Assembly (NCBI GenBank): GCA_963965975.1
Contig: OZ014423.1
Span: 62,001 to 126,000 of the forward strand
Length of the DNA stretch: 64,000 nt
Source: Xestospongia bergquistia
Taxonomy: Eukaryota > Porifera > Demospongiae > Haplosclerida > Petrosiidae
Reading direction: 5' to 3'
Shown here: in pieces, positions 9,168-21,079 of the stretch
How the letters are laid out: each line of letters starts with the position of its first letter
How positions within the stretch are numbered: position 1 is the first letter of the stretch
Notes under the pieces: model-generated
Seen by the model: the letters and a program-made list of their open reading frames with translations, nothing else
Databases searched by the model: none
What the model was told of the DNA's origin: nothing
Translations under genes and position numbers: made by a program

Positions 9168-12100
9168 ATGACTCCTCTTGTCTTACTTCTAGCTATTATC
9201 TCACTACTTTATAGTGCAGGTCAGATTATATTTAATGTTGAAATAATTGAATAATTATCTCTCCATTAGATTCTCAGGCTTGCAACAATGGCTCAGTACG
9301 TCTAATGTATGGTTCTGGACCTTGGGAGGGTAATGTTCAGCTCTGTTATAATGGAAAGTGGGGATGGGTTTGTGATAACAGCTGGGACTCCAATGAAGCC
9401 AGAGTAGTCTGTAGTCAACTGGGCTACTCTACTTCAAGTATGTATCTTTATCACTTAACTTTATTTCATTCAAATGATAGGTGTTGTATATCGTCGCTAT
9501 TCTTACTATGGTTGGGGTAATGGTACTATCTGGTTGGATTACTTGTATTGTGGTGGATATGAGAGCAATCTCTTGAGCTGTTCTCATGCATATGCAGTTG
9601 GTGTCACTTATTGTGGATATGGAGAAATGGCTGGAGTGTTCTGTAGAAGTCAGTATATATTCACAATATTACAATTACAATACTGTATATTAGGTGGTGG
9701 TACATGTTCTACTGGACAAGTTCGTATTGTTAACAACTATGTTAGTAGTTATGGTAGAAGTGAAGGTCGTGTAGAATATTGTTATAGTAATCAGTGGGGC
9801 ACAGTATGTGATGATTACTGGGGCTCTAATGATGCACGAGTTGTTTGCTATCAACTGGGTTACTCCAGACAAGGTCAGTTTAGCAAGTGGACACTAATCT
9901 AACATCAATATAGGTGCTACTGCATACAGCTATGCTTATTTTGGTTGGGGTTCTGGTAATATTTGGTTGGACAATGTGCATTGTTCTGGCTCTGAAAATA
10001 GTCTGTCTTCGTGTTCTAAGAGTTGTATTGGATGTCACAACTGTTATCATGGAGAGGATGCTGGAGTTCGATGCTATAGTAAGTCTTGTACTGAATACAA
10101 ACTAAACTATATTTCTCTTATAGCTCAGCCTTCATCAACTTGCTCCACTGGTGATGTAAGAATATGGAGTGCTTACAGTCATCCTGATAATGAAGGAATG
10201 CTTCAATACTGTAGAAGTGGTACATGGTATGGAGTGTGTCACAGTTACTATTCCTGTTATATTGGTAAAGTAGCTTGCAAACAACTAGGCTATGCTGGAG
10301 CTCGAAGTAAGTGATTGTTGTCTTTAACACACCTTTATTAAGTCATCTTTAGCTCTAAGATCTAATGCTGGTTTTTATTATGGATATTATTACAACAATG
10401 ACTATTATCGGTTTTCCTGTAGCAGTAGTTACTCCAGTCTATCACAATGTTCACAATATTATTACTATTATTGTGGTAGTTATAATGATGCTCTAGGAAT
10501 TGTCTGTCATTCCCCAACTGGAGGTAAAATACATTCAACATTAGATACTTGTCACATATTATATTTTACAGGAGGAGGTAGTGTATGTACAACTGGTGAT
10601 GTCCAGCTAGTGGATGGAGTTACTAAAAATGAAGGACGTGTGGAATATTGTAACTCAGGAGAATGGGCTCCAATGTGTTCCTTAAGTACTGCAACAGCAT
10701 CTCTTGTCTGTCAAAAGCTGGGTTATACAAATTATACATGTAAATAGAGTTCATTCTTTGATCAAATAGTTTAGTTTATTGTTGTAGATGGTTCCATCTT
10801 TTCTGATCAAAGATTTGGTCGAAGTGACAAGATTAGTGACTTCAGTTATCTTTCTTGCAGTTCTTCACACACTGACTTGACTCAGTGTACTCCATATTAC
10901 AAAGGTAGTGGATGTTATATCTCTACATCAACTTGTGGTACAGAATATGGACTACGTTGTTATAGTAAGTCTATTATTAACTCCTGGTTAATAATATGTT
11001 TATTATAACATAGCTCCAGGTCAATGTACTGATGGTCAATCTAGACTTATAAATGGGACTATTGTACAAGAAGGTCGAGTTGAAGTCTGTGTTAATGGAG
11101 TTTGGGGTGGAGTCTGTCAATGGGGATGGAGTAGCTCAGATGCCTTTGTATTCTGCAATTCACTAGGATATGATGGACCTTGTATGAATAACATAGTCAA
11201 TTAATGTGTGTGTTTATCATCTAACTTACACAGATCCATCATATTATTGGTACAACTATTTTGGTGAGGTTTATGGCCCAATTGTCTGGAGTTACGTATC
11301 ATGTAATGGCTGGGAAAAAGATCTGTTTGAATGTAGCAAATATACATATCTTGACTATACTTGTTCTCAACAATATTCAATCAGTGTTACCTGCAAAGAG
11401 GGTTAGTCCAATCCAATACATATATTATACAGTACATTGATTCCTTTAGCTTGTACAACTGGGGATGTCCGACTTGTTGGAGGAGGTTTTGACAATGAGG
11501 GTACTGTAGAAGTCTGTTTCTATAATCTATGGGGACTTGTATCTGATGCTGGTTGGACTGATGGAGATGCTCGAGTTGTTTGTAATCAATTAGGATATAA
11601 AGGAGGAAGTATGTTCATAGTTTGAAGTATTGTATTACATCTCCTACAGTTGCTACTCCAATTCATGGCTCTAAATATGGTAAACCCAACAAGACTATTC
11701 ACTTGAAGGATGTCTCATGTGCTGGTCATGAACATAACTTGGCAGAATGTACCAAAACACAATTGTATTTATATAGTGGAAAACTTGCATTACCTGTTAC
11801 TAATGTAGCTGGTGTAGACTGTATATATGATGTACCAACTGAACCACCTTGTGTTCCTAAACCACAAGGAGTCTATACTCCTGGATCTGCTTGTTCTAAT
11901 GGAATTATAAGATTGAATAATACAGGCATTGAATCTCAAGACACAGGACGAGTGGAGTACTGTTACAATGGTTACTGGACTCCTTTATGTCAAATGGATA
12001 GCAAGGTAGCATCTGTCATCTGTAGACAACATGGTCATACTTCATACACATGTAAGAGTAACATAATTATATTAGTACAGAGTCTATTATTATTATAATG

Positions 12101-14730
12101 TAGGGGCTACTGTGGACAGCAGTGGAACATTTGGAGTCACTACTAACTACAGTTTGTTTTCTAACTTAACATGTACTGGATCAGAGACCTCTATCTCTCA
12201 ATGTACTCTTAATGAGTCTCCTAATGACTGTACTCCATGGTGTCCTTTCTCTAACATTGCACTGAGGTGTTTTGGTAAGTAAAAATACTGAGACTCCATT
12301 ATGTTACTGTTTAAACAGATCCTGGTCAATGTACTGAAGGTTCTGTTCAACTAGCTGATGGTATTATTGAAAATGAAGGTAGAGTAGAGTTCTGTGTCAA
12401 TGGAGTCTGGGGTAGTGTATGTGATGATGGCTGGGACAAAACAGATGCTCATGTAGTCTGTACTCAACTGGGTCATCCAGAATTAGGTATATCTACCAGT
12501 GTTATAATGTGTTAATATTATCTCCATCAACAGAACCTATTGTATTCTCAGACTCTTATTTTGGTGATGGTATATATCCTATTATATACTCTAATATGGG
12601 ATGTGGAGGATGGGAAAGTAATATCATTACTGAATGCAAAAAACAAACCTATAATGATTTCTCTTGTACACGTGACAATATAGCAGGAGTATTATGTGGA
12701 TATGGTAATACACTTACTGATAGTAACTAATGTAATATTTATTATATATTTTTATTATAGACTGTAAAGATGGTGATATACGTTTGGTTGGTGGTAAAGG
12801 TGCTTATGAAGGAACTATTGAAGTCTGTTTTGAAAATCTGTGGGGCTTAGTAGCTGAGGTTGGATGGACTCAAAAAGATGCTGAAATAGTCTGTAAACAA
12901 CTAGGCTATACTACTGAAGGTAGTAATACTGCAGTATCTTAGTTATATCACATAATATATAGGTACTATAATACAGACTGGATCTTACTATGGTAAACCT
13001 AACAAAACAATTCACTTCTCTGATGTACAATGTACTGGTAATGAAGAAACAATTTCTGAATGTACAGCAACATCATTATCATTGGAACAAGGAAAATCTA
13101 TCCTTAAATCAACAGCTGTAGCTGGAGTTAAATGCAATTATACTTCAAATTGTACTGCTCCACCAACAGATGGAACATCATGTATTGATGCACAATTACG
13201 TCTTACTGGAGATAATGCTCAAAGTGGAGAGGGTAATCTTCAGTATTGCTACAAAGGGACTTGGTCTTCATTCTGTTCTTTGGGACCTAATGAAGCCACT
13301 GTAGCATGTCGACAACTGGGATTTACTAATGTAGAATGTAAGTTTTAAATATAACTATTACAATTATTACATTATATGTTTACAGTGGTATCTGTATATA
13401 CTGATGGAAGATATGGATCAATATCTAATGTCAGTCTGTTCCAAAGTTTTTCTTGCAGTACAAATCGTGTTGAAGTCTCACTTTCAGGATGTGACCTTGC
13501 GGCTAATTGCATGACTCAATGTAAAAGTGCAATTGGAATACATTGTGCAGATACTAGTAAGTGAAGTGCTCCAGTTATTGTAATTATTAGTGTTATATAG
13601 GAAGTGATAATTGTCAGGATGGTGATGTACGTCTTGTTAATGGTAGTATTGCTCAAGAAGGTCGTGTTGAAGTGTGTCTTAATAGTATCTGGGGATCTCT
13701 ATGTGCTGATGGATTTGATAAGAGTGACGGATTTGTAGTATGTAGAGAACTAGGACTAGGAGAGTTTGGTAAGACATATATAATAACAGTACATACTAGT
13801 AGTGATCTTGCTCCTTGTAGAACCTACTGTCTATACCAACTCTTATTTTGGTGATGGTAATGGTCCTATTGTCTATTCTAACTTGGGTTGTCGAGGTTAT
13901 GAGACAACTGTTGTAGATTGTCCAAAATCATCCTATGGATCTTTCACATGTTCTCGTAAAAATATTGCTGGATTAACATGTCAAGATAGTAAGTAAGAAA
14001 TGCTATACCTTCAATTCATAATCTGTGATATAGACTGCAAGGATGGAGACATTAAGTTAGTGGGTGGTACTAAAAACTTTGAAGGAACTGTAGAGATCTG
14101 TTTCTTTAATTATTGGGGTCTGATTACTGACACTAATTGGGATGATCAAGATGCTAAAGTTGTATGTCGACAACTAGGCTATACCACTGAAAGTAAACAG
14201 ACATTATATTGAGTCTAATATGATAATTCTGTACAGGTGCTGTGGCTGTTAATAACTCTTACTATGGTAAACCAAATAAAACAGTTCAGTTAAGTAATGT
14301 TGGTTGTAATGGAACTGAAGATAAATTAGACAATTGTGATGGAAGTCATGTACCACCTGATGAAGGAAGAGGCCTTTATTTACTTATAAATGCTGCAGGA
14401 GTTAATTGTTATGGTAAAACAAATACTACTACTACTACAAATACACAACGAAGTACTGGTAAAAGTGCTATAGTGGGGATTGGTGTAGCTGGTGTATTTC
14501 TTGCAATTGCTATAGTCCTCATTGTAATGTAAGTGATCTTATGTATGTACATACAATGTTATCTTTGTTTTCTATATAGTCTCATTTTGGTGATCATTCT
14601 TCAACCTAAATTTATAAAGAGGAATAATACTAAGAATATTGTGACAATGTCTTCATTGCAAGCATCAAGTGGTGTTGTGAATCGTATGGCCTTACCTGAC
14701 CCAGATATTGGGGAAAAACTTTATGACTAA
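9168..14730 (+). CDS. 12-SRCR-domain transmembrane receptor A
   Basis: About 24 exons, nearly all separated by phase-1 introns. Exon 1 codes a signal peptide ([18 protein letters not shown]). Twelve SRCR domains follow, each split over two exons: a first half with the GxVxLVxG, EGxVExCxxxxWGxVC and VVCxQLGY motifs and a second half with a W/Y-x-NV-x-C-x-G-x-E core. The first halves of domains 7 and 10 are fused to the end of the preceding domain in one exon. A Thr-rich stalk and a transmembrane helix come at about 14455-14600, then a cytoplasmic tail of about 40 residues ending IGEKLYD. Sponge aggregation and scavenger receptors have this layout. Ligand unknown; roles in cell recognition or microbe sensing are inferred from the family. 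Tandem partner of gene B. Confidence 0.88.
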
Positions 14731-14917
14731 TGGTTTATATTTAACTAAGTTTTATGTAATAAACTATATTTTGCTGATACATTAATGTTTAGTATTATTG
14801 TTTAAAAGTTCCTCTTGTAGACAAAAATAACACTTCTTATAATAACTTTCATAGACTAACACTATGGGATAATAAAGATCTTAAGACACACGCATGCATG
14901 CTGGATAAATATATTTA

Positions 14918-15024
14918 TTGATCACAAGATTATTAAAATAAATTCATTTTGATCAACAAACCATTGTTAAATATTTCACTGATTCTTGGGTGGTCTACAC
15001 TTTTCTGCTGTAAGAGATTACAAG
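14918..15024 (+). promoter_or_regulatory. Duplicated 5' flank of SRCR receptor gene B
   Basis: Matches 9061-9167 almost base for base and abuts the gene B start codon. The left boundary of the tandem duplication lies near 14915, where similarity to the 3' flank of ZRANB1 stops. Confidence 0.5.
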
Positions 15025-18000
15025 ATGACTCCTCTTGTCTTACTTCTAGCTATTATCTCACTACTTTATAGTGCAGGTCAGATTATATTTAACAGTGAAA
15101 TAATTTACTGATTCAATATTAGACTCTCAGGCTTGCACTCATGGCTCAGTACGTCTAGTTTATGGTTCTGGACCTTGGGAGGGTAATGTTCAGCTCTGTT
15201 ATAATGGAAAGTGGGGATGGGTTTGTGATAACAGCTGGGACTCCAATGAAGCCAGAGTAGTCTGTGGTCAACTGGGCTATTCTACTTCATGTATGTATCT
15301 TCATCATTTAACTTTATTACATTCTAATGATAGATGTTGTATATCGTCGCTATTCTTACTATGGTTGGGGTAATGGTACTATCTGGTTGGATTACTTGTA
15401 TTGTGGTGGATATGAGAGCAATCTCTTGAGCTGTTCTCATGCATACTCAGTTGGTGTCACTTATTGTGGATATGGAGAAATGGCTGGAGTGTTCTGTAGA
15501 AGTCAGTATATATTCACAATATCACAATTACAATACTGTATATTAGGTGGTGGTACATGTTCTACTGGACAAATTCGTCTTGCTAACAACTATGTTAGTA
15601 GTTATGGTAGAAGTGAAGGTCGTGTAGAATATTGCTATAATAATCAGTGGGGTACAGTATGTGATGATAGCTGGAGTTCTACTGATGCTCGAGTTGCTTG
15701 TTATCAATTGGGTTACTCCAATTATTGTCAGTAATTGTAATGTCTTGAAAATATTACAATTCCTCAATTCATTAGATGCTCAATCATTCTGTTGTGCTTG
15801 GTTTGGATGGGGATATGGTAATATTTGGTTGGATAATGTGGCCTGCTCTGGCTCTGAAAATAGTCTATCTGCATGTTCTAAGAATTGTATTGGATGTCAC
15901 AACTGCTATCATGGAGAAGATGCTGGAGCACGATGTTATTGTAAGCTTTGAATATTTTATGTATTGTCTTTGACTACATTATTGTAGCACGTGATACTTC
16001 ATCATGTACCTCTGGAAGTTTACGACTTTGGAGTGCTTACAATCATCCTGAAAATGAGGGAATGCTTCAGATCTGTAGAAGTGGTGTATGGTATGGCATG
16101 TGTGATTATTACTACTATTGTTACATTGCTAAACTGGCCTGCAAACAAATGGGATATAGTGGAGCTTTAAGTGAGTTGTCACAAGTCTTAATTTATTGAT
16201 ATTAAAGTTCTTTCTTCTTATAGCTCTAAGATCTAATGCTGGTTTCTACTATGGCTATTATTACAACAATGACCACTATCGTTATTACTGCTACTCTTAT
16301 TATAGTTCCTTTTCACAATGCTATTCATATTATTATAGCTCATGTGGCGATTACAATGATGCTCTAGGTCTTGTCTGTTATGCTGGTACTGGAGGTAAGC
16401 AATAGTATTAACTGTTACAAAATTAACATTAAATAGATGATGATTGTACTAATGGTGATGTACGTTTCAATGGCACTGGATCAAATAGCAGAGAAGGAAG
16501 AGTGGAATACTGTTATGATGGCTCCTGGGCTCCTTTCTGTTATATGTATGGATATACTGCTAATCTTCTTTGTAATCAACTTGGCTTCACCAAGTTTACT
16601 TGTAAGTTTAATAGTGTCACTGTTACTAAGTCACTGAACTCATTATAGGGGGTACTATAATCAATGATGAGAGATATGGACGAAGTGATATTAGCAGTAA
16701 CTTTAACTATATCTACTGTAATAGTAATGATCATTCACTCAGTGATTGTAATGTCTACAACAAAGGAGGAGGTTGCTATGTCTCCACATCAACATGTAGT
16801 ACTGAATATGGTCTAAGATGCTACAGTGAGTTCTTTATATTGCATTATGTGATGTCATTATCATGTCATTGTAGATCCTGGTGACTGCAGTGATGGTGAT
16901 GTACGTCTTATTAACGGTACTATTCAACAAGAAGGTCGTGTTGAGGTATGCATTAATGGAGTATGGAGTTCTGTCTGTCAAAATGGCTTCAATACTATTG
17001 ATGCCTATGTATTTTGTTCTCAACTGGGCTATGATGGACCACGTAAGAAGAGAGAGAAACAATTGAAATAATTAACTTGTATTTTGCAGACCCTGTCATC
17101 TACTATAATGCTTATTTTGGTGAAACTGATGGTCCTGTAGCATGGAGCTATATTTATTGTAATGGTTGGGAACAAAGTCTTCATGAATGTACCAAGAGTG
17201 TTTATCCAAGTTTTACATGTTATTCACAATATACTGTTGGGGTTACTTGCAAAGAAAGTAATCAATAAATTAATAATTGGTCCATTTGTCATAATATTAC
17301 AACATAGGTTGCAGTGATGGTGATGTCCGACTTCTTGGAGGAGGTTTTGAAAACGAGGGTACTGTAGAAGTCTGTTTTGATAATATATGGGGACTTGTAT
17401 CTGATATTGGTTGGACTGATGGAGATGCTCAAGTTGTTTGTAATCAATTAGGATATGGAGGAGGAAGTATGTTCATAGTTTGAAGTATTGTATTATATCT
17501 CTTACAGTTGCTACTCCAATTCATGGCTCTCATTATGGTAAACCCAACAAGACTATTCACTTGAAGGATGTTCAATGTGCTGGTCATGAACATAACTTGG
17601 CAGAATGCACCAAAACACAATTGTCTTTATATAGTGGAAAACTTGCATTAAATATCACTAATGTAGCTGGTGTAGACTGTATATATGATGTACCAACTCT
17701 ACCACCTTGTGTTCCTAAACCACAAGGAGCTAATAATCTTGGACCTACCTGTACCAATAATGGTGATATAAGACTGATGAATCAAGGCATTGAATCTCAA
17801 GACACAGGACGAGTGGAGTACTGTTACAATGGTTACTGGACTCCTTTATGTCAAATGGATAACAATGTAGCCTCTGTCATCTGTAGACAAAATGGTCATA
17901 CAGTATATACATGTAAGAGTATATTAGTACAGAGTCTATTATTATTATAATATAGGGGCTACTGTGGACAGCAGTGGAACATTTGGAGTCACTACTAACT

Positions 18001-20640
18001 ACAGTTTGTTTGCTAACTTATCATGTACTGGATCAGAGACCTCTATTTCTCAATGTACTCGTAATGAGTCTCCTAATGACTGTACTCCATTTTGTCCTTT
18101 CTCTAACATTGCACTGAGGTGTTTTGGTAAGTAAATATACTGAGACTCCATTATGTTACTGTTTAAACAGATCCTGGTCAATGTACTGAAGGTTCTGTTC
18201 AACTAGCTGATGGTATTATTGAGAATGAAGGTAGAGTAGAGTTCTGTGTCAATGGAGTATGGGGTAGTGTATGTGATGATGGCTGGGACAAGACAGATGC
18301 TCATGTAGTCTGTACTCAACTGGGTCATCCAGAATTAGGTATATCTACCAGTGTTATAATGTGTTAATATTATCTCCATCAACAGAACCTATTGTATTCT
18401 CAGACTCTTATTTTGGTGATGGTATGTATCCTATTATATACTCTAATATGGGATGTGGAGGATGGGAAAAAAGTGTTAGTGCTTGCAAGAAAGATGGGTT
18501 CCTTGATTTCTCTTGTACACGTGACAATATAGCTGGAGTATTATGTGGATATGGTAATACACTTACTGATAGTAACTAATGTAATATTTATTATAATATA
18601 TTTTTATTATAGACTGTAAAGATGGTGATATACGTTTGGTTGGTGGTAAAGGTGCTTATGAAGGAACTATTGAAGTCTGCTTTGAAAATCTGTGGGGCTT
18701 AGTAGCCGAGGTTGGATGGACTCAAAAAGATGCTGAAATAGTCTGTAAACAACTAGGCTATACTACTGAAGGTAGTAATACTGTAGTATCTTAGTTATAT
18801 CACATATAATATATAGGTACTATAATACAGACTGGATCTTACTATGGTAAACCTAATAAAACAATTCACTTCTCTGATGTACAATGTACTGGTAATGAAG
18901 AAACAATTTCTGAATGTACAGCAACATCATTATCATTGGAACAAGGAAAATCTCTCCTTAAATCAACAGCTGTAGCTGGAGTTAAATGTTATACTCCTGA
19001 TGCCTGCGTTTCTCCACCAACAAATGGAACATCATGTATTGATAAACAATTACGTCTTACTGGAGATAATGCTCAAAATGGAGAGGGTAATCTTCAGTAT
19101 TGCTACAAAGGGACTTGGTCTTCATTCTGTTCTTTGGGACCTAATGAAGCCACTGTAGCATGTCGACAACTGGGATTTACTAATGTAGAATGTAAGTTGT
19201 AAATATAACTATTACAATAATTACATTATATGTTTACAGTGGTATCTGTATATACTGATGGAAGATATGGATCAATATCTAATGTCAGTCTGTTCCTGAA
19301 TTTTTCTTGCAGTACAAATCGTGTTGAATTCTCATTATCTGAATGTGAACTTGCTGATGGCTGTCAGTCAAAATGTAAAAATGCAATAGGATTGCGTTGT
19401 GCTAGTAAGTAGTCTACCAATTCTTGTCACAGTTATTATTGTTGTTATATTATAGTGAGTGATAATTGTCAGGATGGTGATGTACGTCTTGTTAATGGTA
19501 GTATTGCTCAAGAAGGTCGTGTTGAAGTGTGTCTTAATAGTATCTGGGGATCTCTATGTGCTGATGGATTTGATAAGAGTGATGGATTTGTAGTATGTAG
19601 AGAACTAGGACTAGGAGAGTTTGGTAAGACATATTTAATAACAGTACATACTAGTAGTGATCTTGTTCTTTGTAGAACCTACTGTCTATACCAACTCTTA
19701 TTTTGGTGCTGGTAATGGTCCTGTTATCTATTCTAACTTGGGTTGTCGAGGTTATGAGACAACTGTTGTAGATTGTCCAAAATCATCCTATGGATCTTTC
19801 ACATGTTCTCGTAAAAATATAGCTGGAATAACATGTCAAGATAGTAAGTAAGAAATGCTATACCTTCAATTCATAATCTGTGATATAGACTGCAAGGATG
19901 GAGACATTAAGTTAGTGGGTGGTACTAAAGACTCTGAAGGAACTGTAGAGATCTGTTACTTTAATTATTGGGGTCTGATTACTGACACTAATTGGGATGA
20001 TCAAGATGCTAAAGTTGTATGTCGACAACTAGGCTATCCTAATCCAGGTAAAATATACTATTTGAATAAATCTTGACACATTTTGTTAGGAGCAAAGGCT
20101 ACTGTTGATTCCTCTTTTGGTAAACCAAATAAGACAGTTCAATTAAGTAATGTTGGTTGTAATGGAACTGAAGCTACAGTGGATGACTGTGATGGAGAAC
20201 ATGTACCACCTTCAGATGGCAGACAGCTCTACTTGATTGTTGATGTTGCTGGAGTTACCTGTATTGAGAATGTTACTGCACCTACTGCTACTACTGGTGC
20301 AGCTAGTAGTAATACAAGTGTTGGTGGTACTGGTCCATTAATTGGTATGGCTATAGTGATAGTGTTATTGATTGTAGCTATACTAGTCATCATTGGGTAA
20401 GAAAGTGGCTTTATATGGACAATAATAATAAATATGATCTTATTTTATAGGTTGGTTGTGTTTACTTTTGTACGACATCAAAGTCTTAAAAATGAAGGGC
20501 ATTCCATGAGATCTGGTGGTATGGGAGTAACTATGTCTGGTGTACAACGAGGAGTTGAAAACCCTCTAGCTGGAGCACATGATGATGAATTTGGTGGAAT
20601 AGATAAAGAAGAGCTTATCCGAGAAATGGGAAGGAACTAA
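15025..20640 (+). CDS. 12-SRCR-domain transmembrane receptor B
   Basis: A second copy, offset 5857 bp from gene A, with the same exon order, phases and signal peptide. All twelve SRCR domains, the stalk and the membrane helix are present. Divergence is uneven: domain 1 and domains 6-11, introns included, are nearly identical to gene A, while domains 2-5 differ at many residues. After the membrane segment (about 20335-20470) the tail is different from that of gene A: about 55 residues with Gly/Met-rich sequence, an ENPLAGAH motif and an acidic-basic end (IDKEELIREMGRN). The stalk is also rewritten. The two receptors therefore share an ectodomain plan but probably not intracellular partners. 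Confidence 0.88.
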
Positions 20641-21079
20641 TAAACTAAAAAACTTTACAAACCTAACTAGTTTGCTGCTGCTGTTGTAGATAAAGTCTAT
20701 ATTTGAATTGTTCTACAATGTTTTTATATTTCATTATATATACTTATTAATATTACTTGTATTAGTTTTATTAATGTCTCATATTTAATACCAGTCACAG
20801 ATATCCTAAAGATGCGTATAACAGCACACCATTTAGTAAATACTACTATAGCACCAAAAGATGTGGAATAATTCTTTCTCCTAATAAAAATCACCACTTA
20901 CCTCACCAGATGTAATACCACACATTTCTGTAGTAGACAGCTCTTAAATATGAGATTGTATTGTTAGTGAGATAAGATGATATATCAGCTCTATGTGAAA
21001 AGAATGTGGTATTGTTATTAATTATTGAGTAACAACAATAGACTTGCATATCATTAGAACATTAATATATGACAAAAGA
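20641..21079. other. Gene-free stretch between SRCR gene B and RAD50
   Basis: It holds the 3' flanks of two convergent genes. On the minus strand an open frame preceded by TTTTCACATAG (about 20983) and followed by a GTGAG/GTAAG donor near 20905 could be a small exon, and a second open stretch continues below 20880. The implied intron would be only about 26 bp and no family was recognised. Confidence 0.3.
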
